The position numbers were made by a program, and so were the translations under genes. Source: Syntrophaceae bacterium (GTDB lineage: Bacteria; Desulfobacterota; Syntrophia; Syntrophales; UBA2185). From it: 5,935 nt of DNA. The notes below the pieces were generated by a model that ran no database searches, was not told the origin of the DNA, and was given only the letters and a program-made list of their open reading frames with translations. The DNA is taken from NCBI GenBank assembly GCA_017885225.1, contig JAFNGM010000203.1, positions 1 through 5,935 on the forward strand, in the 5' to 3' direction. This document shows positions 1-5,935 of the stretch, piece after piece; within the stretch, counting starts at the first letter, position 1, and every line of letters starts with the position of its first letter.

Positions 1-166
1 CGGCGTAGCTGGCACAGGCGACGATTCCCCGTTCTCCCCCTGTGATGATGGGTTTCCCTCTGAGTTCAGGGTGAATGGCCTCCTCGCAGGAAGTGAAGAA
101 GGCGTCGCCGTCGATATGGAGAATGGCACGGGGCCATGAATAGAGGCTGAAGAGAATATCGCTCAC
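1..166 (-). CDS. Y-family DNA polymerase (DinB/Pol IV-like), N-terminal 55 residues, truncated by the window edge
   Basis: Translesion DNA polymerase that copies past damaged template bases. The minus strand from 166 gives 55 residues before the edge. Residues 17-29 read [13 protein letters not shown], the first palm motif of the Y family: Asp19 is the expected metal-binding aspartate and Phe24 the expected steric-gate residue that excludes ribonucleotides. The following ELRGKPI (35-41) and GIVACASYA (47-55) match the conserved fingers region leading to the nucleotide-binding SYxAR motif, which is cut off. The start is GTG at 166-164: a Shine-Dalgarno AGAGGT lies 6 bases upstream (173-178) and an in-frame stop at 188-190 excludes longer forms. 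The GERGI-type loop and SCE resemble a DinB-like subgroup rather than E. coli DinB itself, so Pol IV versus another Y-family branch is open; UmuC seems less likely. Catalytic residues are kept, which argues against the inactive ImuB type. Confidence 0.88.
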   Translation of the reverse strand, partial: MSDILFSLYSWPRAILHIDGDAFFTSCEEAIHPELRGKPIITGGERGIVACASYA

Positions 167-216
167 GGGGTGACCTCTGTAAGGATTTTATGTCAGTACG
201 ACAATGAATTTAATCA

Positions 217-322
217 CCCCCTTTGTAAAGGGGGCCGGCATTTGATTATTCCCCTCTGGAGGGGGTGGGGGGAGGTGTCCCCCTCTCCAAAATCCCTCTC
301 TATCTCCCTTTACAAAAGGGAG
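217..322. repeat. Palindromic C/G-rich intergenic repeat in the polymerase leader
   Basis: Two hairpins bracket this stretch. The left one is CCCCCTTT/AAAGGGGG (217-224 with 227-234). The right one is CTCCCTTT/AAAGGGAG (304-311 with 315-322, loop ACA). The interior is strongly strand-biased, with C-rich and G-rich runs such as CCCCTCTGGAGGGG (246-259) and a G-run that can pair with the CCCCCTCTCC that follows. The two outer palindromes are related in sequence, like the ends of a small mobile or REP-like unit. CCCTTT-GTAAAGGG repeats of this style recur between genes in many deltaproteobacterial genomes (from memory). No coding potential is seen. It lies between the promoter at 387-416 and the polymerase start, so it would be transcribed into that mRNA's leader. 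Confidence 0.6.
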
Positions 323-386
323 ACGTAAAGGAGCTGGAAACGTTCATGCCTTTGGGCGTCTCCACGGGGTATGAGGATTTCTATGA

Positions 387-416
387 ATATTAATAGAACG
401 ATCGTTCTATTGTCAA
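387..416 (-). promoter_or_regulatory. Leftward sigma70-type promoter for the Y-family polymerase
   Basis: On the minus strand a perfect -35 TTGACA (416-411) is followed after 18 bases by TAATAT (392-387), or after 16 bases by ATTAAT (394-389), each matching 4 of 6 -10 consensus bases. It points toward the polymerase start at 166 and would give a leader of about 215 bases. It lies downstream of the stop codon of the M17-N-like gene, so the polymerase would have its own promoter. Assigned by consensus matching only. Confidence 0.55.
392..411. promoter_or_regulatory. Perfect 20-bp palindromic operator within the polymerase promoter
   Basis: The 20 bases are fully self-complementary about a centre between 401 and 402, with core AGAACGATCGTTCT. 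They fill the spacer between the -35 and -10 hexamers and touch both, the classic position for a repressor. The core fits GAAC-N4-GTTC, the LexA (SOS) box pattern of Bacillus and other Gram-positive bacteria, and the downstream gene is a translesion polymerase. The same shape also fits TetR-family operators, so the regulator is not settled. Deltaproteobacteria are known to use several divergent LexA motifs. Confidence 0.6.
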
Positions 417-489
417 GAAGATTTTTCATGGGGGAACGGCGGCTAAGGGAAAGAAAGGAGTTAAAGCACACCGTTTTCAGCAGTCTGTA

Positions 490-1062
490 TCAGAGGAACT
501 TTTCTTCCGGACGCCCTTCGATTTCGATTATGGACACGTCTCTCGTATTGAGCTTGAAATTCTGCAAACCGCTGAGGACGTCATCAAGGTAAGAGTCTTT
601 GGCAAGGATAGTCGTTGAGCTCGTTGCCCATTTTTCGATGTCCCTGGAAAGGAAATCAAAACACCCTCTGATCATGGACTCCGTCATTCCTGATACCGGT
701 AAATGGCAACGACCGGCAGCGGGGAGGGTGAATGCAAAATCGGTACAGCCCATACCGTCCATAATCTGGGACATGTTGAGTCCCGTAAGGTAGAGCCTTT
801 TATACGTGAGTTCAGTGAAAGGCCCCATGCCCCAGAGCACGATTTTTGAGGCGCCAATGCGTGGAGGAGTGGCAATGAGGATTTGCTCCATAAATTCCCC
901 GGAGATGCGACCACGGGCAAGCTCCCGGGAAATCATGCCGTTCAGACGCCAGTCCACAAAACCGCAGAGGCCTTTCGGGGGCCTCTCGTCGGAGAAGAAT
1001 CCCAGGGCGAGCCCTTCCCGGTTCAGGGTATCCAGGGATTCTGTCGTTATCTTGATTCTCAT
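490..1062 (-). CDS. Stand-alone protein resembling the N-terminal domain of M17 leucyl aminopeptidase
   Basis: 190 residues from ATG at 1062-1060; the purine-rich GGGAGG just upstream serves as ribosome binding site, which favours this start over TTG at 1080. Residues about 17-80 follow the layout of the M17 aminopeptidase N-domain (Peptidase_M17_N, a macro-domain-like fold): a strand LALGFFSD, a helix ending NGMISRELARGRISGE, then ILIATPP and IVLWGMG, which align by eye with the E. coli PepA segments ending ISALLRRGELEGK and ILLIGCG. The C-terminal metallopeptidase domain, with its zinc ligands and NTDAEGR motif, is absent, and nothing downstream supplies it, so peptidase activity is not expected. 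In full-length M17 enzymes this domain takes part in hexamer assembly and, in E. coli PepA, DNA binding, so a structural, ligand-binding or DNA-related role is possible but unproven. No signal peptide or membrane segment is seen; likely cytosolic. The domain call is from remembered family patterns. Confidence 0.6.
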   Translation of the reverse strand: MRIKITTESLDTLNREGLALGFFSDERPPKGLCGFVDWRLNGMISRELARGRISGEFMEQILIATPPRIGASKIVLWGMGPFTELTYKRLYLTGLNMSQIMDGMGCTDFAFTLPAAGRCHLPVSGMTESMIRGCFDFLSRDIEKWATSSTTILAKDSYLDDVLSGLQNFKLNTRDVSIIEIEGRPEEKFL

Positions 1063-1166
1063 GCATCCTCCCTCCCTCAATTCCTCCCGCCGGGGAAGGG
1101 AATCTGAAGAAGCTTATTGCAATAGCATTATCCATAACCATCCCGTCTGTAGGGGAGAGGTGTGGA

Positions 1167-1196
1167 AGTATAGGAAAAAAATCCTCTGCGTGTCAA
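1167..1196 (-). promoter_or_regulatory. Leftward sigma70-type promoter for the M17-N-like gene
   Basis: Minus strand: perfect TTGACA (1196-1191), an 18-base spacer containing a run of seven T, then TATACT (1172-1167), matching 5 of 6 -10 bases. Its distance to the ATG at 1062 gives a leader of about 100 bases. This is the strongest promoter match in the window. It stands back to back with the rightward promoter at 1229-1257. Confidence 0.65.
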
Positions 1197-1228
1197 GGTA
1201 AACGAGAGTGCGGGAATTTTCAAGACCG

Positions 1229-1257
1229 TTGACAGAGTCATGAAAAGAAGGTAATGT
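1229..1257 (+). promoter_or_regulatory. Candidate rightward promoter for pgpA-cinA-thpR
   Basis: A perfect -35 TTGACA (1229-1234) is followed, 17 bases on, by TAATGT (1252-1257), a weak 3-of-6 -10 match. It is the only good -35 found between the divergent M17-N-like gene and pgpA. The leader would be about 45 bases. Downstream at 1282-1291 is a 10-bp AT-rich palindrome GTATATATAC of unknown meaning. Confidence 0.4.
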
Positions 1258-1295
1258 GAGCGGCAAAATGATATATTTCCCGTATATATACTTAA

Positions 1296-1303
1296 AAGAG
1301 GTG
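1296..1303 (+). promoter_or_regulatory. Shine-Dalgarno site that points to a CTG start for pgpA
   Basis: AAGAGGTG closely matches the 16S anti-Shine-Dalgarno complement and ends 5 bases before CTG at 1309, ideal spacing. The first standard in-frame start, GTG at 1333, has only AAGG two bases in front of it, which is too close to work well. Confidence 0.55.
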
Positions 1304-1308
1304 TATTT

Positions 1309-1767
1309 CTGACTGATAAGTTAATCAAGGTTGTGGCAACCGGTTTCGGCAGCGGGCTTGTCCCGTTTGCTCCGGGGACTGCCGGTACCCTTGTCGGCAT
1401 TCCCTTGTACCTGGCCCTCTCAAGACTGTCCTCAACCCTTTATTTTATATTCGCGGTGGCGATCACCGTGCTCGCGTGTTATGTGTCTCATAAAGCTGAG
1501 AGGCTGTTTGGTGAAAAGGACCCACCCCGGGTGGTGATCGACGAGATTGCCGGCTTTCAATGGACCATGTTTCTTGTTGGTCCCACATTTTTGCATGTGC
1601 TTGTGGGTTTTGTACTTTTCCGGTTCCTCGATATCCTGAAGGTATTTCCCGCAGGCTATTTTCAGAGAAGACTTCCCGGAGGAATAGGCATTGTAATGGA
1701 CGATGTCGTGGCGGGCATGTATTGCAACATTGCCCTTCTGGTCATGATTAGACTCTGGGGAATATAG
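1309..1767 (+). CDS. pgpA: Phosphatidylglycerophosphatase A (PgpA)
   Basis: Inner-membrane phosphatase that converts phosphatidylglycerol phosphate to phosphatidylglycerol, the last step of that phospholipid's synthesis. Family signatures, numbered from CTG at 1309: GFGSGLVPFAPGTAGT (12-27), IDEIAG (77-82), FRFLD (104-108) and GGIGIVMDDVVAG (124-136); Asp78, Glu79, Asp108 and Asp131/Asp132 are the acidic residues expected to bind metal. Hydrophobic stretches at about 28-60, 89-106 and 133-150 fit a small multi-span membrane protein. Length 152 is normal for the family. Start choice: from CTG the protein begins MTDKLIKVVATGFG, the usual short lead-in before the GFG motif, with a well-placed Shine-Dalgarno. 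A conventional caller would use GTG at 1333, giving 144 residues that begin inside the conserved block. It is followed by two stop codons (TAGTAG) and, 94 bases later, cinA. Confidence 0.93.
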   Translation: MTDKLIKVVATGFGSGLVPFAPGTAGTLVGIPLYLALSRLSSTLYFIFAVAITVLACYVSHKAERLFGEKDPPRVVIDEIAGFQWTMFLVGPTFLHVLVGFVLFRFLDILKVFPAGYFQRRLPGGIGIVMDDVVAGMYCNIALLVMIRLWGI

Positions 1768-1861
1768 TAGAAAATCCTTCCAGTACCCCTTTCGCGAAGG
1801 GCGTATGGATGATTGTGGGGAGAAGCGAAACGCACATAATAGACCTCGTGGATATCTGCGC

Positions 1862-3118
1862 ATGAAAGTCGGCATAGTGACAATCGGCAATGAATTGATC
1901 AGCGGGAAAACCCAGGATACCAATTCTTCTTTTATCGCCCGACTGATGACTGTCCAGGGGTGGCGTGTACCGGTTGCGATATCCGTTCCCGATGATGAAG
2001 GGGCAATCAGGGTGGCGCTCTCCTATTGTATGTCCATGTCTGATGCCGTCGTTGTCACCGGGGGTCTTGGACCCACACTCGATGACATTACCACGGCAGC
2101 CATTGCAGCGGCTTTTGGCCTTACTCTCTATACCGATGAGTCCGTCCTGGCAAATCTCAAGGAGAGATTTAAAAATTTTCACCTTAAATGGACAGATAAC
2201 AACGCAAAACAGGCCGTCTTTCCGGAAGGTGTGGAGACCATAGAGAATCCCGTCGGGTCGGCCTGGGGGTATTTCCTGAAGAAGGATGGCAAGATTATCG
2301 CTGTCGTTCCCGGTGTTCCGTCTGAGGTGCAGAGAATGGTGCCGGAGAGCGTTGTTCCTGTATTCAGGAGGAAACTTGAAACCGAGACCTCGTATATTGA
2401 GAGCAGAACCATAAAATTGTCCGGCATTACGGAGGCCCGCATAGATCAGATTCTGGCTGCTGTCAATTTCGGAACTCTCGGTGTTGATATCGGATTCTAT
2501 CCCAGTTTTCCGGAGATCCAGGTCGTCCTCACTGCACGGTGCGCCTCGGAAAAAGAAGCAAAGGAGCGAATAAAGAAGGCGGAAATTTGCGTAACAGAGA
2601 AGCTCCGGCAGTATATATTCGCCTATGACCAGGATACCCTTGAGGGTACTGTTGCCAAGCTTCTGTCGGAAAAGAAATTAACCCTTGCCGTCGCGGAATC
2701 ATGCACGGGGGGGCTGATCACTGATCGATTGACAGATGTTCCCGGTTCTTCAGTCTTCCTGGAGAGAGGTGTCGTTGCCTATAGTAACGAGTCCAAAAAG
2801 GATCTCCTGGATGTTTCGGAAGATGTGTTAAGGGATTATGGCGCCGTAAGTGAACAGGTCGCGGTCCTCATGGCAGAGGGAGTGAGACGCCGTGGCGGAT
2901 GCGATCTGGGGCTGGCCACAACAGGGATAGCGGGCCCGACAGGGGGTACCGATGAGAAACCGGTTGGGACAGTTTTTATTGCCCTCGCAGACGGGACGAG
3001 GACTCACTGCAGGCACTTTTCTTTCAGGTGGGGCCGCAGGAGAAACAAAGCCATTACATCCCAGACGGCGCTCATAATGCTGAAAAGATATCTCGAGGGC
3101 GAGCGTGCGCATGAGTGA
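1862..3118 (+). CDS. cinA: CinA family protein: COG1058 pyrophosphatase domain fused to NMN deamidase (PncC)
   Basis: Two-domain enzyme of pyridine nucleotide metabolism. In characterised CinA proteins the N-domain cleaves ADP-ribose-type pyrophosphates, and the C-domain deamidates nicotinamide mononucleotide to nicotinate mononucleotide for NAD resynthesis. Residues 1-170 are the MoCF-biosynthesis-like domain: VGIVTIGNELISG (3-15), TGGLGPTLDD (66-75) and PGVPSEVQRM (150-159). Residues about 258-412 are the PncC domain: AVAESCTGG (276-284), GAVSEQVA (327-334) and GIAGPTGGT followed by KPVGTVFIAL (355-375). The 418-residue length is typical. ATG at 1862 matches the family N-terminus although its ribosome binding site is weak; ATG at 1805 would add 19 residues with no visible family resemblance. 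The end overlaps thpR by 8 bases. In E. coli a PncC gene also sits beside recA. The old name means competence-inducible, which is not implied here. Confidence 0.94.
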   Translation: MKVGIVTIGNELISGKTQDTNSSFIARLMTVQGWRVPVAISVPDDEGAIRVALSYCMSMSDAVVVTGGLGPTLDDITTAAIAAAFGLTLYTDESVLANLKERFKNFHLKWTDNNAKQAVFPEGVETIENPVGSAWGYFLKKDGKIIAVVPGVPSEVQRMVPESVVPVFRRKLETETSYIESRTIKLSGITEARIDQILAAVNFGTLGVDIGFYPSFPEIQVVLTARCASEKEAKERIKKAEICVTEKLRQYIFAYDQDTLEGTVAKLLSEKKLTLAVAESCTGGLITDRLTDVPGSSVFLERGVVAYSNESKKDLLDVSEDVLRDYGAVSEQVAVLMAEGVRRRGGCDLGLATTGIAGPTGGTDEKPVGTVFIALADGTRTHCRHFSFRWGRRRNKAITSQTALIMLKRYLEGERAHE

Positions 3119-3692
3119 GGAAAAATCCATAAGGTCTTTTCTTGCCGTTGATCCGCCCCGGGAAATCATCGATGCGATTGGCATGATTCAGGATCGGTTG
3201 AGGAAAAACATCCAGGGTGATATACGCTGGGTGCGGCCGCAAGGTATCCACCTCACTTTAAAATTCTTTGGCGCTATTTCTGAATCCGATGTTGCAAATA
3301 TTTCCCTGGTAGTGGAGAATACCACCTCCAATATAGCGCCGTTCACGCTCGGCATAAAACGGGTGGGGGCATTTCCTGATGTAAAGCGGCCCCGAGTGCT
3401 GTGGCTGGGAATGGACGGTGATGTAGATACACTGACCCGGCTTCAGAAGGAAGTAGATGCGGAACTCCAGAAGTACGGCTTTGAAAAAGAAGACAGAACC
3501 TTCCGGCCGCACCTGACCCTCGCCAGAATAAAGGACCCGAGGGGGTTGATCGGCCTTGCAAAAATTATGGAAAAAAGGGAAAATTATGAAGCGGGAAGTT
3601 TTTCCGCCGCCGGCCTGAATCTCTTCAAGAGTGACCTGACACCGAAGGGGGCGGTTTATACAAAACTCGCGTATTTTCCATTTGGAGGGTAG
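3111..3692 (+). CDS. thpR: RNA 2',3'-cyclic phosphodiesterase (ThpR/LigT, 2H family)
   Basis: Cytosolic 2H-superfamily enzyme that opens 2',3'-cyclic phosphate RNA ends to 2'-phosphate; the E. coli homologue also joins tRNA halves in vitro through a 2'-5' bond. Both catalytic HxT motifs are present: HLTLKFFG (His47, Thr49) and HLTLARIK (His134, Thr136), spaced as expected for the two-lobed fold. The N-terminus RSFLAVDPP (8-16) and FTLGIKRVGAFPDVKRPRVLWLG (78-100 region) are also typical. Length 193 is slightly above the E. coli protein. ATG at 3111 overlaps the cinA stop as ATGAGTGA, implying translational coupling; GTG at 3105 would add two residues. It is the last gene before the intergenic repeat. 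No T-tract terminator follows, so some read-through into recA is possible. Confidence 0.92.
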   Translation: MSEEKSIRSFLAVDPPREIIDAIGMIQDRLRKNIQGDIRWVRPQGIHLTLKFFGAISESDVANISLVVENTTSNIAPFTLGIKRVGAFPDVKRPRVLWLGMDGDVDTLTRLQKEVDAELQKYGFEKEDRTFRPHLTLARIKDPRGLIGLAKIMEKRENYEAGSFSAAGLNLFKSDLTPKGAVYTKLAYFPFGG

Positions 3693-3713
3693 GTAGTTTT
3701 AGTTCACGTTGTT

Positions 3714-3876
3714 TTGTCATTCCGTGCAAGCGAAGCGCGACTTTGAGCCTGCCCCGTACTTGATACGGGGGAATCCAGTAATATCAAATGACTGGTTCCC
3801 CGCCGCAGCTTGCCCTCGAATATTCCTGTCGGGGGCGGGGACGACCTCTGGATGCCGGCTTTCGCCGGCATGACAA
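3714..3876. repeat. 163-bp intergenic repeat with terminal inverted repeats and internal hairpins (REP/MITE-like)
   Basis: The ends are inverted copies: TTGTCATTCC (3714-3723) against GGCATGACAA (3867-3876), one mismatch in ten. A second inverted pair lies inside: ATCCAG (3773-3778) and CTGGAT (3848-3853). Hairpins: CCCCGTA/TACGGGG (3752-3758 with 3764-3770, loop CTTGA); CCCCGCC and its complement GGCGGGG flanking the middle; and ATGCCGGC/GCCGGCAT (3852-3859 with 3864-3871, loop TTTC). The GGCATGACA-CTGGATGCCGGC style of end belongs to a very common dispersed repeat class in bacterial genomes (from memory). There is no transposase, so any movement would need one supplied elsewhere. None of the hairpins is followed by a T-run, so it is not an obvious intrinsic terminator. 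No convincing target-site duplication is seen. Confidence 0.72.
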
Positions 3877-3898
3877 CCTTAATGACGTTTTCTACTAT
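3870..3898 (+). promoter_or_regulatory. Candidate recA promoter with its -35 in the repeat end
   Basis: ATGACA (3870-3875, 5 of 6 consensus bases) is followed after exactly 17 bases by TACTAT (3893-3898, 4 of 6). The -35 hexamer lies within the right terminal inverted repeat. Transcription would start near 3905 and give a leader of about 75 bases. No GAAC-N4-GTTC or CTGT-N8-ACAG box was seen between the repeat and recA. Consensus evidence only. Confidence 0.4.
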
Positions 3899-3971
3899 TA
3901 CGATAAAGTCTTGCATCGAAATGACACAGCTTTCAACATGAAATAAAAGGATTGAGAATTTCTATAATAAT

Positions 3972-3978
3972 GGAGGTG
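3972..3978 (+). promoter_or_regulatory. Ribosome binding site that fixes the recA start
   Basis: GGAGGTG ends 3 bases before ATG at 3982, with its GGAGG core 5 bases away. This selects 3982 over in-frame ATG at 3970 and TTG at 3952, neither of which has a usable site at proper spacing. Confidence 0.75.
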
Positions 3979-3981
3979 GGT

Positions 3982-4983
3982 ATGGGAACGGAGATGGATA
4001 GGGAAAAGGCCGTGGATCTGGCGATCACCCAGATTGAGAGACAGTTTGGTAAAGGTTCCATTATGAGACTAGGGGGTGGTGAACAGATAGCCGATATCGC
4101 GATTATCCCGACCGGGTCGCTGAGCCTTGATCTGGCCCTCGGAGTAGGGGGTGTCCCACGGGGACGGGTTGTGGAGATATATGGTCCGGAAGCAGGCGGC
4201 AAAACGACCCTGGCGCTCCATATTATCGCCGAAGCCCAGAAAAGAAAAGGTCTTGCCGCATTTATTGACGCGGAACACGCCCTCGATGTGGCGTATGCGA
4301 GAAAGATCGGAGTGAATACGGATGACCTCCTTATTTCCCAGCCCGATACGGGCGAACAGGCCCTTGAGATCGCGGAGACCCTTGTGCGCAGCGGGGCACT
4401 GGATGTTCTGGTAATCGATTCCGTCGCCGCACTGGTTCCCAAAGCGGAACTCGAGGGAGAAATGGGGGATGCCCAGATGGGGCTCCAGGCCCGTTTGATG
4501 TCACAGGCGCTCCGCAAACTTACGGGGAGTATCAGCAAATCAAAGACCACGGTGATCTTTATCAACCAGATCAGGATGAAAATAGGCGTGTTCTTCGGCA
4601 GCCCGGAGACTACAACCGGCGGGAATGCCCTCAAATTCTATTCTTCCATGCGCCTCGACATCAGGAAGATGAATTCCATAAAAATCGGGCAGGACATCAT
4701 CGGGTTCCGTACGAAGGTAAAGGTAGTAAAAAATAAAGTGGCGCCACCTTTTCGTGAAACGGAATTTGATATCATATTCGGTGATGGCATCTCGAAAGAG
4801 GGAGATGTTCTGGACCTTGCCGTGGAAAACAGTATTGTCGAAAAGAGCGGGGCATGGTATTCTTATAAGGGAGAAAGGCTCGGCCAGGGAAGGGACAACA
4901 CACGCATCTTTCTCAAGGAAAATGCAGATACGATGAAGAAGATCGAGGATGATGTCCGGGAAAAGATCGGCCTGAAAGTCTAA
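3982..4983 (+). CDS. recA: RecA recombinase
   Basis: ATP-dependent recombinase that coats single-stranded DNA, drives strand exchange and, as a filament, triggers LexA self-cleavage. 333 residues. Visible landmarks: N-terminal helix with [15 protein letters not shown] (17-31); Walker A GPEAGGKT (68-75, Lys74); IDAEHALD (95-102) with catalytic Glu98; Walker B LVIDSV (143-148, Asp146); and NQIRMKIGV (195-203) with Gln196, the nucleotide sensor leading into DNA-binding loop L2, then [12 protein letters not shown] (209-220). [16 protein letters not shown] (291-306) marks the C-terminal domain. Oddities: Walker A has Ala-Gly where E. coli has Ser-Ser (GPESSGKT), loop L2 reads FFGSPE instead of MFGNPE, and the protein stops at EKIGLKV without the acidic tail that restrains E. 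coli RecA. All essential catalytic residues remain, so it should be active. recX follows after 17 bases. Confidence 0.98.
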   Translation: MGTEMDREKAVDLAITQIERQFGKGSIMRLGGGEQIADIAIIPTGSLSLDLALGVGGVPRGRVVEIYGPEAGGKTTLALHIIAEAQKRKGLAAFIDAEHALDVAYARKIGVNTDDLLISQPDTGEQALEIAETLVRSGALDVLVIDSVAALVPKAELEGEMGDAQMGLQARLMSQALRKLTGSISKSKTTVIFINQIRMKIGVFFGSPETTTGGNALKFYSSMRLDIRKMNSIKIGQDIIGFRTKVKVVKNKVAPPFRETEFDIIFGDGISKEGDVLDLAVENSIVEKSGAWYSYKGERLGQGRDNTRIFLKENADTMKKIEDDVREKIGLKV

Positions 4984-5000
4984 GGTGTTATAAGGAAGCC

Positions 5001-5935
<935 letters not shown>

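Noticed and set aside
371..592. Plus-strand open frame of 73 codons over the operator and the M17-N-like gene's 3' end
   Set aside because: It starts at a random ATG, runs antisense to a better supported gene and resembles no family.
806..1201. Plus-strand open frame opposite the M17-N-like gene
   Set aside because: The minus-strand gene has a start, ribosome binding site, promoter and family resemblance; this frame has none.
1785..1801. Short CCCTT/AAGGG hairpin between pgpA and cinA considered as a terminator or attenuator
   Set aside because: Only a 5-bp stem with no T-run; too weak to call.
1432..2182. Overlapping minus-strand open frames opposite pgpA and cinA
   Set aside because: Both lie antisense to confidently identified genes and have no recognisable motifs.
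3752..3871. Hairpins after thpR considered as an intrinsic terminator
   Set aside because: Stems are good but no T-run follows any of them; they belong to the repeat.
3706..3889. ACGTT on both sides of the repeat (3706-3710 and 3885-3889) considered as a target-site duplication
   Set aside because: The copies are not adjacent to the inverted ends (3 and 8 bases away) and a 5-base match is easily due to chance.
3704..3916. Minus-strand open frame of 70 codons across the intergenic repeat
   Set aside because: It is a translation of the repeat itself (the familiar MPAKAGIQ-type false protein) and has no ribosome binding site or independent support.
3963..3968. Perfect TATAAT just before recA
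   Set aside because: As a -10 it would start transcription at about 3975, removing the ribosome binding site at 3972-3978, and there is no -35 match 16-18 bases upstream.
3933..4634. Long minus-strand open frame antisense to recA
   Set aside because: Low-complexity Ser/Pro/Ala-rich translation, exactly opposite a certain gene; a codon-bias shadow.

Overview
This window looks like chromosomal DNA from a Gram-negative, deltaproteobacterium-like organism (Desulfobacterota; a Syntrophus-type lineage is my best guess). The guess rests on the gene order pgpA-cinA-thpR-recA-recX-alaS, the RecA and AlaS protein sequences, and two families of palindromic intergenic repeats of a kind I associate with such genomes. 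Taxonomy is inference; no 16S or other marker gene is present. Base composition looks even and I see no sign of recent gene transfer.

Left part (1-1200), minus strand. A truncated Y-family (DinB-like) DNA polymerase gene runs off the left edge. Its 323-bp upstream gap holds a C/G-rich palindromic repeat and a strong leftward promoter whose -35/-10 spacer is filled by a perfect 20-bp palindrome, probably a repressor site (LexA-like or TetR-like). Upstream of that is a small protein that resembles only the N-terminal domain of M17 leucyl aminopeptidases, with its own near-consensus promoter.

Centre and right (1200-5935), plus strand. A second promoter faces right and leads into pgpA (phosphatidylglycerophosphatase A, apparently starting at a CTG codon), cinA (NMN deamidase/pyrophosphatase, NAD salvage) and thpR (RNA 2',3'-cyclic phosphodiesterase), the last two overlapping by 8 bp. 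A 163-bp repeat with inverted ends then separates thpR from recA. recA, recX and the first 151 codons of alaS follow as a tight cluster, with recX and alaS overlapping by 14 bp. The order cinA/pncC-recA-recX-alaS is the conserved proteobacterial arrangement: recombinase, its inhibitor, and alanyl-tRNA synthetase.

Functionally the window joins DNA damage tolerance (Y-family polymerase, RecA, RecX) with housekeeping phospholipid, NAD and tRNA metabolism. I found no wholly new system. The points most worth checking are the operator at the polymerase promoter, the stand-alone M17 N-domain gene, the CTG start of pgpA, the altered RecA Walker A and L2 residues, and a recA promoter that may borrow its -35 hexamer from the repeat.
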